A stretch of DNA of 6,742 nucleotides from positions 1 through 6,742 of the forward strand of contig VBHI01000371.1 in NCBI GenBank assembly GCA_005881495.1, read 5' to 3'. This stretch comes from Chloroflexota bacterium (GTDB lineage Bacteria; Chloroflexota; Ktedonobacteria; Ktedonobacterales; Ktedonobacteraceae). Positions 1 through 6,602 of the stretch are shown here, one piece after another. A model generated the notes under the pieces. That model saw nothing but the letters and a program-made list of their open reading frames with translations, ran no database searches and was not told the DNA's origin. How positions within the stretch are numbered: the first letter of the stretch is position 1; the number at the start of each line of letters is the position of its first letter. The translations under genes were made by a program, and so were the position numbers.

Positions 1-814
1 CCGAACCACATCACGTTGTTGAAGCACTTGCGGAAGCAGTGAAACGCTGCATGAGCGAAGCTGGCATCTCTTCTCGAAGTGTCCTTGGCGTGGGAATCGG
101 CCTGTCTGGTTTAATCGATTCAGAGCGTGGCATTTGCCGCTATTGGTCTATCCTGAACTGGCGCGACGTGGAGCTAGGGCCTGCACTGCAGTTCAAGCTG
201 CACATGCCGATACGCATGGATAATGATGCGAATACACTGGCCGTTGCCGAACGGTACTTCGGCTCTGGTCGTGATGCCGCGAATTTTCTGCTCGTGACCG
301 TCGGTCGCGGCGTTGGCATGGGCATCATCGTGAAGGGAGAAATCTATCGCGGCTCACACGGCGGTGCCGGGGAATTCGGCCACATGACGGTTGATGCTTC
401 TGCTGACGCGCCCATGTGTAGTTCCGGGAAGCGCGGCTGCCTGGAAGCCATCGTTTCAGACTATGGTATTCTATACGCGCGATCTTTGCACGCGCAGGCA
501 ATACGTTGGGTATTGCCATCGCGAACATGATCAATATTTTCGATCCCGCGCGCGTCCTCATCTGTGGAGACGGACTGAGAGTGGGTAATCTCCTGCTTGA
601 GCCACTACGTGCTGCCATCCCTATCCATAGCTTCGGCCCCTTTCCACCCATCAGTCCTATCGTCCATCCAATTGATGAGACAAACTGGACCCGCGGAGCC
701 GCAAGCCTGATCTTACGCGAAATCTTCCAGCCACCCATCTATGAGAGCGAGGAACCACTCGCTATTGATGAACTTCTATCGCAGGCCAGCAGCCTGCATC
801 GGAGAAAGGGGTGA
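1..814 (+). pseudogene. ROK-family sugar kinase/transcriptional repressor, 5'-truncated by window and broken by an internal out-of-frame deletion
   Basis: ROK proteins are sugar kinases or sugar-responsive repressors (NagC/XylR type). The reading frame is open from the left edge (codons from position 3), so the N-terminus, and any DNA-binding HTH, lies outside the window. Visible ROK signatures are the phosphate-binding stretch GIGLSGLID, the NDAN motif with the catalytic-type Asp at 225-227, GAGEFGHM with the metal-ligand His at 381-383, and CSSGKRGCLEA at 417-449. The usual zinc motif is CxCGxxGCxE; the second Cys is Ser here (TCC at 423-425, one base from TGC). After SDYGI (about 470) the ROK sequence continues in another frame: ARAIFARAGNTLGIAIANMINIF, starting about 476 and ending at TGA 812-814. 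Roughly 35-50 residues that normally separate GCLE from LGxxIAN are missing. The upstream frame runs into a stop at 528-530. Family assignment is strong; inactivity is inferred from the deletion plus frameshift. Confidence 0.85.
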
Positions 815-870
815 TACCCTACCGCTAGCAAAAGCTATCAAATATCCCACTGTCGCCGTTCTGCTTATCG

Positions 871-898
871 TGCCTACATATTCTATGTAGGCAGTTTT
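871..898 (+). terminator. Rho-independent terminator of the ROK gene
   Basis: A perfect 10-bp stem, TGCCTACATA (871-880) pairing with TATGTAGGCA (884-893), encloses a TTC loop and is followed by GTTTT. It lies 57 bp after the ROK stop codon. It should end that transcript and separate it from the ABC transporter operon. Confidence 0.85.
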
Positions 899-961
899 CG
901 TATGGCATCGCACGCACAGTCATGCTCTTGTAAGGTCATCCTTTCCAAGGGTAGACGATAT

Positions 962-1000
962 GGCCCAGTATCACGTAAGCTGTCATGAAGCGCAAAGTAG
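962..1000 (+). repeat. Left terminal inverted repeat of the MITE-like element
   Basis: A 39-bp arm beginning GGCCCAGTATCACGTAAGC. Its reverse complement is at 1173-1211 with two mismatches. Confidence 0.85.
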
Positions 1001-1121
1001 CAAGCAGGAAATACCCTTTCTGCAAAAAATACAGCTCTAGCAAGGAACAAGGAGACGCTTTTCCCTGATGAGATTCGTGTTTCTCGTCAAATAAAGAACG
1101 ATTTCCTGAGAGAAAGCTCTT

Positions 1122-1156
1122 AGAGAGGTGAAGTGGTACACTTTCTGCTCCTCTCT
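1122..1156 (+). repeat. Imperfect stem-loop inside the MITE-like element
   Basis: An outer stem AGAGAGG (1122-1128) pairs with CCTCTCT (1150-1156). An inner stem AAGTG (1131-1135) pairs with CACTT (1139-1143) around GTA. A TGGTACACT sequence resembling an extended -10 box lies across the inner stem (1134-1142). The hairpin is seen directly; any role in transcription is unproven. Confidence 0.4.
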
Positions 1157-1172
1157 CCCATTCTTCTTGTTT

Positions 1173-1211
1173 CTACTTTGCGCTTCATGACAGCTTACGT
1201 GACACCGGGCC
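1173..1211 (-). repeat. Right terminal inverted repeat of the MITE-like element
   Basis: A 39-bp arm which, read on the minus strand, begins GGCCCGGTGTCACGTAAGC. It pairs with 962-1000. Confidence 0.85.
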
Positions 1212-1469
1212 GAGTAAAAGAATAGCGAGGAAGGAGTATCCATTTGTCCACCCACTTTACCGCGAACCGAGCGCCTCCGTTGAGGACCGGGTTGAGCACT
1301 TACTCTCCCCGGAATTTCATCCGTAGTTCTATGGCACATCATACTTTCTCATCACAATGGCATTTACAGGCCAGGGTCGCCTGCACGCCAAGCCGCGCTC
1401 GCCATGCGTCAGCGTCGTGGCTCCTGAGTCGATCTCATACGTATTTGTGGACAGACCCTACCAGCTTGC

Positions 1470-1481
1470 GTCTTACAAGAC
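1470..1481. promoter_or_regulatory. Short inverted repeat, possible operator half-sites
   Basis: GTCTT-AC-AAGAC is a 5-bp inverted repeat with a 2-bp centre, 68 bp before the start codon of the binding-protein gene. It is short enough to occur by chance and is listed only because of its location. Confidence 0.2.
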
Positions 1482-1510
1482 AACCCCTTAGTTGGATTTT
1501 ATGAAAACGG

Positions 1511-1527
1511 ATCAACCTGAGGTTGAT
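1511..1527. promoter_or_regulatory. 17-bp perfect palindrome in the operon leader, candidate operator or 5'-UTR hairpin
   Basis: ATCAACCTGAGGTTGAT has 8-bp arms around a single central base. It lies 7 bp before the AAGGAG ribosome-binding site (1535-1540) and 21 bp before the ATG at 1549. As DNA it could be a repressor site positioned to block transcription start or early elongation. As RNA it could form a 7-bp stem with a TGA loop next to the ribosome-binding site. The palindrome is directly visible; its use is inference. Confidence 0.5.
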
Positions 1528-1548
1528 GTCCGAGAAGGAGACAAAACA

Positions 1549-2886
1549 ATGAAAGGAAACATCCGATGTATTAGCTCCTGGCTGTCTTTGCTCCTGCTGC
1601 TGTCGCTTGTGCTTGCAGCATGCGGCGGTAGTGGAAGCACTACCAGTCAAGGCCAGACACTTCATGTGCTGCTGGGCTATAACACCACCTACCCCGCGCA
1701 GCAGAAGCAGTGGATGCAGCAGATTGCCAGCGAGTTTCAGAAGGCGACCGGCTCCACCATTGCCTGGGACACCTACAGCGGTAGCAGTGAGGAACAGACG
1801 AAGATCCAGACCTCGATTGTCTCCGGGAGCGGTCCTGATATATTTCAATTCGGGACCACGTTCGTTCCGACCGCTCAGGCCACGAAAGGCTTCACCGTCC
1901 TCACCGATCAGGACTGGCAGGCGGTGGGTGGAAAGGACCGGTTCTTCCAGCAGCAGCTCACGATGGCCGGGTCATCACCCAGTCAGTCGATCGCCGTCCC
2001 CTTTGTGATGCGTCCTTTCGCCATGGTCTATAACAAGGAGCTGTTCCAGAAGGCAGGTATCACTACTGCCCCTACGACCTGGACCCAGTTCGTCCAGGAC
2101 GCTCAGAAGATGACGAATCCCTCCGCCGGGGTGTACGGGGCCGAAATTGATCCCTCGGATTCGTTTGACCCCTGGAAGATCTGGTGGATGTTCGCAGGAC
2201 AGCAGGGCGGGAACTTCATCTCGCAGGACCTCAAGACCGCACAGATGAACACGCCAGAAGCGGTGCAAGCGGTCAAATTCTGGTTTGACTGGGCCACGAC
2301 GTACAAGATCGTCGATCCAAACTCGATGACGTGGAAAGCTGGTGATACCCTTAAGGCCTTCGCCAATGGCAAGGTAGGCATGCTTATTATGCAGACTCCC
2401 ACCGTCATACCTACGTTTCAGAAGTCATCTGTAGCAGGCAAGTATGCCTTTGCGACCATGCCTACCATTCCTTACGGGATGCAGCAGAGGCCAGCGGGTG
2501 GCGTCCCCGACGCGACCATTGTTTCCGGGGATATGCTCGCTGTCGCCGACTACTCGAATGTGAAGGACCTGGCGTTCAAATTTATCAACCTGGTCACCGA
2601 TGAGCAGCACCAGCTTCAGTGGACCAAGACCTTTGGTGATCTGCCTGTCAATGTGCAGGCTGCGAACAGCCTGGCAAGCCAGGATCCTCAGACGGCTGCC
2701 TTTATCCAGGCAGAGGCAGGAGCCACTCCCACCCCCTTTACAGCTGTGTGGGGACCACTTGAGGTTGCGCTGGCCGGCGTGAGTTCCAAGCTGGCGGATG
2801 AGGTAGCGACCAACCGCTATGATCCGTCCCACATCAAGCCACTGCTGGATCAAGCCAACCAGCAGATTCAAAGTCAGTTGCACTGA
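1549..2886 (+). CDS. Extracellular solute-binding lipoprotein of a carbohydrate ABC importer (family 1, MalE-like)
   Basis: This is the sugar-capturing subunit of a CUT1-type ABC importer. It is exported and anchored outside the membrane by a lipid, and delivers ligand to the two permeases encoded next. The start is ATG 1549, with AAGGAG at 1535-1540 (8-bp spacing). An in-frame TTG at 1492 would place 19 charged residues before the signal peptide. The 445-residue product begins with a lipoprotein signal: basic MKGNIR, a Leu-rich core, then the lipobox LVLAAC with the acylated Cys25. A Gly/Ser/Thr linker follows, then a periplasmic-binding fold with the family's SGSGPDIFQFG stretch (about 92-102). 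The Trp-rich middle suits aromatic stacking on a sugar. The C-terminal region ends in a helical LLDQANQQIQSQL. Length is normal for the family. The exact substrate cannot be read from the sequence; malto-oligosaccharides, other oligosaccharides or glycerol-3-phosphate are all possible. Confidence 0.93.
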   Translation: MKGNIRCISSWLSLLLLLSLVLAACGGSGSTTSQGQTLHVLLGYNTTYPAQQKQWMQQIASEFQKATGSTIAWDTYSGSSEEQTKIQTSIVSGSGPDIFQFGTTFVPTAQATKGFTVLTDQDWQAVGGKDRFFQQQLTMAGSSPSQSIAVPFVMRPFAMVYNKELFQKAGITTAPTTWTQFVQDAQKMTNPSAGVYGAEIDPSDSFDPWKIWWMFAGQQGGNFISQDLKTAQMNTPEAVQAVKFWFDWATTYKIVDPNSMTWKAGDTLKAFANGKVGMLIMQTPTVIPTFQKSSVAGKYAFATMPTIPYGMQQRPAGGVPDATIVSGDMLAVADYSNVKDLAFKFINLVTDEQHQLQWTKTFGDLPVNVQAANSLASQDPQTAAFIQAEAGATPTPFTAVWGPLEVALAGVSSKLADEVATNRYDPSHIKPLLDQANQQIQSQLH

Positions 2887-2893
2887 GGAAGGA

Positions 2894-2937
2894 ACTCCTG
2901 CATGGAGTAGAGAGACTCGCGCCTGGGCGCGAGTCTC
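2894..2937 (+). promoter_or_regulatory. Tandem intercistronic stem-loops between binding-protein and permease genes
   Basis: A small hairpin, ACTCC (2894-2898) with GGAGT (2904-2908), is followed by a perfect 12-bp GC-rich stem, 2912-2923 with 2926-2937 (GAGACTCGCGCC and its complement). No T-run follows, so it is not a standard intrinsic terminator. In binding-protein operons such as malE-malF, structures at this position protect the upstream mRNA and help the binding protein accumulate above the permeases. I infer the same role here, possibly with partial attenuation. Confidence 0.7.
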
Positions 2938-2958
2938 GTGACCCTGGAGGTGACACAT

Positions 2959-3933
2959 ATGTCCATACAACAACCTGTCCCAGAAGCCACCGCAGCAACC
3001 GCTGTGGTAGTGAGACCTGCGCGTGGCAGAAGGGGTATCTTCGGCGGGCGGCCAATGTGGCTCATGTGGCCAAGCATCGCGTTGCTCGTCGTGATCATCG
3101 GCATTCCCTTGCTGATCGCCATCTACATCAGCTTCCTGAATCTTGATCAGTACACGCTGCGGAGCTGGCTTCATGCTCCATGGGTTGGGCTGGCCAACTA
3201 CGTGACAGCCCTCACCGCCGGTAACGTGATCGGGGCTTCGGCCCTCACATCGCTGGGGGTAAGCCTGGCTTTTTCATTGCTGACCACCCTTGTCAACACG
3301 CCCATCGGCATACTGGCTGCTCTCACCGTCAACACCAACTTTCGTGGCCGTACGCTCGTTCGCTCGCTGTACCTGGTTCCCTACGTGATCCCCACCTTTG
3401 TGACCGCCCTGGTCTGGCGCCAGATGTTCTTGAACGGAACCGGGCTGGTTGATCGCTTTCTTGCTGGGATACACGTGGCAAATATCAACACATACTGGTT
3501 ACTGGGCCCGAACAGTTTCTGGGCGATGGTCATCGCGGATACCTGGGCCTCGTGGGCGTTCATTTACATCATGGTCCTGGCAGGGTTACAGTCGATTTCG
3601 CACGACCACTATGAAGCTGCCGATATAGATGGAGCAAGCTCCTGGCAGAAGCTGACAAGGGTCGTCTTGCCACAGTTACGTACTATCCTGGGGCTGGCCC
3701 TCTTGCTCTCGACACTCTATCACTTCAACAACTTTACCCTGGCATTCGTGATGTTTGGCACGCCGCCCCCCATTCAGGCCGATGTGCTGCCTCTCAATAT
3801 CTACGTCTCCTCGTTCCAGTTGTTTAATTTTGGCTTAGGAGGTGCCATGGCGGTGATTACACTCATTATTATGTTGATTCCCGGGTTCCTGTATCTCCGG
3901 GCTACGCGAATAGGAGAGGTGACAGCATCATGA
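2959..3933 (+). CDS. Carbohydrate ABC transporter permease 1 (MalF/UgpA-like)
   Basis: One of the two membrane subunits forming the sugar channel. The start is ATG 2959, with GGAGG at 2946-2950; an in-frame GTG at 2938 directly abuts the upstream hairpin and lacks its own ribosome-binding site. The 324-residue product has a basic cytoplasmic N-terminus (ARGRRG) and about six membrane segments (roughly 36-58, 95-122, 133-154, 186-209, 242-266 and 292-314). The permease signature EAA loop is at 219 onward (EAADIDGASSWQKLTRVVLPQL), which docks on the ATPase subunit. The conserved region around LVPYVIPTFVTALVWRQMF matches MalF-type proteins. Length fits the short form lacking the large periplasmic P2 insert of E. 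coli MalF. The stop overlaps the next start, so the two permeases are probably translated together. Confidence 0.93.
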   Translation: MSIQQPVPEATAATAVVVRPARGRRGIFGGRPMWLMWPSIALLVVIIGIPLLIAIYISFLNLDQYTLRSWLHAPWVGLANYVTALTAGNVIGASALTSLGVSLAFSLLTTLVNTPIGILAALTVNTNFRGRTLVRSLYLVPYVIPTFVTALVWRQMFLNGTGLVDRFLAGIHVANINTYWLLGPNSFWAMVIADTWASWAFIYIMVLAGLQSISHDHYEAADIDGASSWQKLTRVVLPQLRTILGLALLLSTLYHFNNFTLAFVMFGTPPPIQADVLPLNIYVSSFQLFNFGLGGAMAVITLIIMLIPGFLYLRATRIGEVTAS

Positions 3934-4799
3934 GGAGACGAAAAAGAGACGCGCAGGAAATTCTGCCGCCGCCAGTACGGGTTGTGACGATCACAGTCCT
4001 GGCCGTCCTTGCATTGATACCCATTGCCTACATGCTCTTGCTCTCGGTCACTCCGGATACCGAGATCGGTGTTGGGAACCTGATTCCGTCTCGTTGGGCC
4101 TTTGGGAATTACCTTACGATGTGGTCTACGGTCAACCTTACACAGGGCCTGGTGAACAGTCTGATCATTGCGGGGATCGCCAGCGTCATTGCGGTGATCC
4201 TGGCCGTTGGTACGGCTTACATCCTCACCAGGTTCACGTTTCGCGGGCGCCGCCCCTTCCTCTACTCGCTCGTTGGTCTGCAAACCATCCCGAGTGTGAT
4301 GCTTCTGCTCCCGCTCTTCGTGCTCTTTGCCTCGATTCAAGCGGCGCTCCATTTCAGGCTCGTGGGAACCTACCCGGTCGTGATCATCACCTACCTGACA
4401 TTCGCACTTCCGTTCGCTATATGGCTGATGGTCTCGTATCTCGGAAGCATCCCGGTGGACCTCGAGGAGGCTGCGCTCGTCGATGGGGCCACAAGACTGC
4501 AGGCCCTCTGGCGAGTGATCGTGCCGCTGTCACTGCCAGGGATGGTGGTAGCGTTGATCTTCGCCTTCCTCATAGGCTGGAACGATGTGCTGTTTGCCAG
4601 CGTGCTGACGTCTCCGGAGACCCGAACGCTGGCCGTGCAGTTGCAAGCCTTCAGTTCGGCTCAGGAAGGTGGGGCATTACCCCTGTACGGCCAATTAATG
4701 GGCGCAGCTGTCGTGAGCGCGCTGCCCGTGGTGATTTTGTACATGGTGTTCCAGCGATACCTGGTCGGGGGGCTGACCGCCGGAGGGGTCAAGGGATAG
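3930..4799 (+). CDS. Carbohydrate ABC transporter permease 2 (MalG/UgpE-like)
   Basis: The partner membrane subunit of the importer. ATG 3930 overlaps the upstream TGA by the ATGA arrangement; AGGAGAGG at 3912-3919 is the ribosome-binding site, inside the end of the preceding gene. The 289-residue product starts with a basic cytoplasmic MRRRKR. It has about six membrane segments (roughly 18-40, 75-100, 110-135, 146-170, 203-223 and 253-274). Its EAA loop starts at Glu180 (EAALVDGATRLQALWRVIVPLSLPG). The FLIGWNDVLFASVL stretch and the C-terminal GLTAGGVKG are typical of MalG-type permeases. Length is normal. No ATPase or sugar-processing enzyme follows; an insertion sequence begins 28 bp downstream. 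Confidence 0.93.
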   Translation: MRRRKRDAQEILPPPVRVVTITVLAVLALIPIAYMLLLSVTPDTEIGVGNLIPSRWAFGNYLTMWSTVNLTQGLVNSLIIAGIASVIAVILAVGTAYILTRFTFRGRRPFLYSLVGLQTIPSVMLLLPLFVLFASIQAALHFRLVGTYPVVIITYLTFALPFAIWLMVSYLGSIPVDLEEAALVDGATRLQALWRVIVPLSLPGMVVALIFAFLIGWNDVLFASVLTSPETRTLAVQLQAFSSAQEGGALPLYGQLMGAAVVSALPVVILYMVFQRYLVGGLTAGGVKG

Positions 4800-4828
4800 A
4801 CATCATGGCGACAGGCGGTACCAGGTAT

Positions 4829-4845
4829 GACTCTGTTGGCGAATG
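4829..4845 (+). repeat. Left terminal inverted repeat of the IS1182-type element
   Basis: GACTCTGTTGGCGAATG. It pairs with 6556-6572 with one mismatch (C at 4832 versus T in the other end). Confidence 0.82.
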
Positions 4846-4860
4846 CAAGAAATACTGGAA

Positions 4861-4869
4861 TGATACAAT
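4861..4869 (+). promoter_or_regulatory. Candidate extended -10 promoter of the transposase gene
   Basis: TGATACAAT fits the extended -10 form TGnTATAAT with one mismatch, between the left inverted repeat and the gene. Transcription would start near 4876, leaving a leader of about 40 nt. TTGGCG inside the left repeat (4836-4841) is 22 bp upstream, too far for a normal -35 partner, so the extended -10 would have to carry the promoter. Confidence 0.4.
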
Positions 4870-4914
4870 GCAAGGAACAAGTCAGTAAAGAGAGTATAGG
4901 TAAGGAGGAGAGCC

Positions 4915-6534
4915 ATGTCGATGTATCCACGAGAGTTGGGAACCATTCCAGAGGAAACGGCTCGTGTGGCACGAGCAGCGTGCCCGAAAGGGACCTTGGC
5001 CATGCGGCTGCGAGACGCGCTAGGATGGCGGCTGGCGGTGGTCACGGTGCTGCAATACACGGAGAATCTCACGGACCGACAAGCCGCCAATGCTGTACGC
5101 GAGCGCATTGATTGGAAATACAGTTTGGGGTTAGAACTGACGGATCCGGGCTTTGACTTCTCCCTGTTGTCCGAATTCCGCACCCGTCTGGCGGATGAAG
5201 GGGCGGAGACCCTGTTGCTGGATCGGCTGCTCGAGGTGTGCAAGCAACGGGGCTGGCTCAAGGCAGGAGGCAAACAGCGCACCGATTCGACACATGTGTT
5301 GGCACGGGTGCGCTCGCTTTCCAATCTGGAATGTGTGGGAGAAACGTTGCGAGCCACCCTCGATGATTTGGCTCAGCTTGCTCCTGAGTGGCTCGTCCGG
5401 CAGATCAGTCCGGACTGGTTTGAGCGCTACAGCCACCGCGTGGAGAATTATCGCTTGCCGAAGGCAGAAAGCCAGCGCACGGCCCTGGCGCAGCAGATCG
5501 GTGCGGATGGAGTCCATCTGCTGCAATCTCTCGAGCAACCCGATGCGCCTGCCGAACTGAAGGACAGCGCCAGTGTGCAGATGCTGCGGCAGGTCTGGCA
5601 GCAGTATTACGACCTGTCTGGTGGGAAGGCCAAATGGCGCGCAGGCCCGCAAGAAAGCTCAGACGAAGGGATCATTCGTTCCCCCTATGACCCAGAAGCA
5701 CGAACGGGCAAAAAGCGGGAGACGACGTGGTTCGGGTACAAAGTTCACTTGACCGAAACGTGCGCATTGGAGACGACTGAGGATGCCCAGGCACGAGCCA
5801 TGCCTCAGCTGATTGTGGAGGTGCAGACGACCGTCGCCAATGTGCAAGATGTGGAACTGACGGCGAGCATTCAAGAGGAACTCGCCAAGCGTGACCTGTT
5901 GCCAGAGCAACAGATCGTCGACACGGGGTACGTGGATGCCGAACTGCTCGTGAGCAGTCAGCAGAAGCATGGGATCAGGTTGGTCGGCCCGGTCTTATCG
6001 GACAACAGTTGGCAGGCCAAAGCAGGCAAGGGCTTCGATTTGGCACAGTTCCAGCTCGACTGGCAGAACCAGCAAGCCACCTGTCCGCAAGGCCAAACGA
6101 GTGCTCGTTGGAGCCAGGCAGGGGAGCGGATGGAAGTCGTCTTTGCCCCCGAGGTCTGTGCGGGGTGTCCTGTTCGCGATGATTGTACCCGCTCCCAGAC
6201 GACGGGCCGGGTGTTACATCTGCGTCCTCAGGAGGCTCATGAGGCGCTGCATGCGCGACGACAAGAACAACAGACGCCGCAATTTCGGCAACAGTATGCC
6301 ACGCGAGCCGGGATTGAAGGAACGCTCTCACAAGCGGTACGCGGCAAGGGATTACGACGAGCACGCTATGATGGCCTCCAGAAGACCTATGTGCAGCACG
6401 TCTTGATTGCCGTGGCGATCAATCTGGTGCGCATTGATGCCGTCCTCATGAACACGCCTCGTGGCAAGACACGTCAATCTCACTTTGGACAACTGGCATC
6501 ACATCCTTCTTTGCAAGGTCAGGCTGCTGCATGA
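4915..6534 (+). CDS. IS1182-family DDE transposase
   Basis: This enzyme cuts and joins the ends of its own insertion sequence. The start is ATG 4915, behind a strong AAGGAGG at 4902-4908 (6-bp spacing). The 539-residue product has the N-terminal DUF772-type (IS5/IS1182) helical domain at roughly 35-105 (VLQYTENLTDRQAANAV, FSLLSEFRTRL). An RNase H-fold catalytic domain follows. The three acidic residues are Asp124 (RTDSTHV), Asp336 (IVDTGYVDAELL) and Glu468 (AGIEGTLSQ). The last is followed by the family tail GLRRARYDGLQK and VAINLVRI. A Cys cluster lies between the second and third acidic residues: Cys390, then Cys415-x2-Cys418-x5-Cys424, a likely metal-binding knuckle common in IS1182 proteins. 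There is no frameshift or internal stop, so it is probably functional. It is unrelated to the sugar importer upstream. Confidence 0.93.
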   Translation: MSMYPRELGTIPEETARVARAACPKGTLAMRLRDALGWRLAVVTVLQYTENLTDRQAANAVRERIDWKYSLGLELTDPGFDFSLLSEFRTRLADEGAETLLLDRLLEVCKQRGWLKAGGKQRTDSTHVLARVRSLSNLECVGETLRATLDDLAQLAPEWLVRQISPDWFERYSHRVENYRLPKAESQRTALAQQIGADGVHLLQSLEQPDAPAELKDSASVQMLRQVWQQYYDLSGGKAKWRAGPQESSDEGIIRSPYDPEARTGKKRETTWFGYKVHLTETCALETTEDAQARAMPQLIVEVQTTVANVQDVELTASIQEELAKRDLLPEQQIVDTGYVDAELLVSSQQKHGIRLVGPVLSDNSWQAKAGKGFDLAQFQLDWQNQQATCPQGQTSARWSQAGERMEVVFAPEVCAGCPVRDDCTRSQTTGRVLHLRPQEAHEALHARRQEQQTPQFRQQYATRAGIEGTLSQAVRGKGLRRARYDGLQKTYVQHVLIAVAINLVRIDAVLMNTPRGKTRQSHFGQLASHPSLQGQAAA

Positions 6535-6555
6535 TCTTCATACGATTCACAATGT

Positions 6556-6572
6556 CATTCGCCAACAAAGTC
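6556..6572 (-). repeat. Right terminal inverted repeat of the IS1182-type element
   Basis: Read on the minus strand it is GACTTTGTTGGCGAATG. It lies 22 bp after the transposase stop codon. Confidence 0.82.
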
Positions 6573-6593
6573 CTAGAAGAAGGAGCGTTTGAG

Positions 6594-6602
6594 TGGTACA
6601 AT
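6594..6602 (+). promoter_or_regulatory. Candidate extended -10 box before the structured 3' region
   Basis: TGGTACAAT matches TGnTATAAT with one mismatch. Transcription would start at about 6608-6610, at or inside the first stem-loop of the following region. No good -35 is visible upstream. Confidence 0.35.

Larger units (their letters stand above)
962..1211. mobile_element. MITE-like non-autonomous element with 39-bp terminal inverted repeats
   Basis: The sequence at 962-1000 is repeated in inverse orientation at 1173-1211, matching at 37 of 39 positions (mismatches at 967 and 970). The core GTCATGAAGCGCAAAGTAG is identical in both arms. The enclosed 172 bp has no credible coding frame. The total of 250 bp fits a miniature inverted-repeat element mobilised in trans. 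The ends do not match the TIRs of the IS1182-type element later in the window, so it belongs to a different family, which I do not recognise. No convincing target duplication flanks the outer ends; a palindromic GGCC at each end (962-965 and 1208-1211) could be one if the true element is 966-1207. It sits between the ROK terminator and the transporter leader. Confidence 0.7.
1212..1548 (+). other. Non-coding leader region between the MITE and the transporter operon
   Basis: This 337-bp stretch has no gene I can support. One open frame runs from a TTG at 1244 behind an AAGGAG, but its composition (Ser, Arg, Thr and His rich, no domain) looks like a chance frame. The stretch should hold the operon promoter, but no -35/-10 pair stands out. 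Possible operator-like symmetry is present at 1437-1444 (ATACGTAT), at 1470-1481 and most clearly at 1511-1527. Confidence 0.5.
4828..6573 (+). mobile_element. Complete IS1182-type insertion sequence
   Basis: The element carries one transposase gene between inverted ends. The left end (GACTCTGTTGGCGAATG, 4829-4845) and right end (CATTCGCCAACAAAGTC, 6556-6572) match at 16 of 17 positions as inverted repeats. A TA lies immediately outside each end, at 4826-4827 and 6574-6575, if one further unmatched base per side is counted as element. That gives a 1746-bp element with a 2-bp duplication; such a short duplication could be coincidence. Ends, length and an intact gene suggest a complete and possibly recently active copy. 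Confidence 0.8.

Noticed and set aside
1039..1050. 12-bp GCAAGGAACAAG shared by the MITE interior and the IS leader (4870-4881)
   Set aside because: A 12-bp match between two places is expected about once by chance in a window this size, and the flanks do not extend it.
1037..1342. Minus-strand frame (101 codons) across the MITE right end
   Set aside because: It runs through the inverted repeat and both sides of the element boundary, with no ribosome-binding site and no protein-like pattern.
1244..1504. 86-codon frame from TTG 1244 with AAGGAG seven bases upstream
   Set aside because: Composition is Ser/Arg/Thr/His rich with no domain or membrane pattern, the start is TTG, and the frame crosses the operon leader. 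The ribosome-binding-site match is probably chance.
2912..2937. Strong hairpin considered as an intrinsic terminator
   Set aside because: No T-run follows; GTGACCCTGG comes next and the downstream permeases clearly belong to the same operon.
2425..3174. Long minus-strand frame (249 codons) across the end of the binding-protein gene and start of the permease
   Set aside because: It overlaps two well-supported genes on the other strand, crosses the intercistronic hairpins, and its Gln/His/Arg-rich product has no recognisable domain.
4805..4827. ATG at 4805 behind AAGGGA, as if the IS had interrupted the next operon gene after eight codons
   Set aside because: Rebuilding the empty site (4827 joined to 6576) puts TAG in frame directly after seven codons, so there is no gene to interrupt unless further sequence was lost.
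4094..4888. Plus-strand frame (264 codons) inside the MalG-like permease gene
   Set aside because: It is an out-of-frame shadow of a gene with clear permease motifs, with an Arg/Gly/Pro-rich product and no ribosome-binding site of its own.
4803..5357. Minus-strand frame (184 codons) opposite the transposase start
   Set aside because: It is antisense to a confident transposase gene and spans the IS boundary; its Ser/Arg-rich product has no domain.
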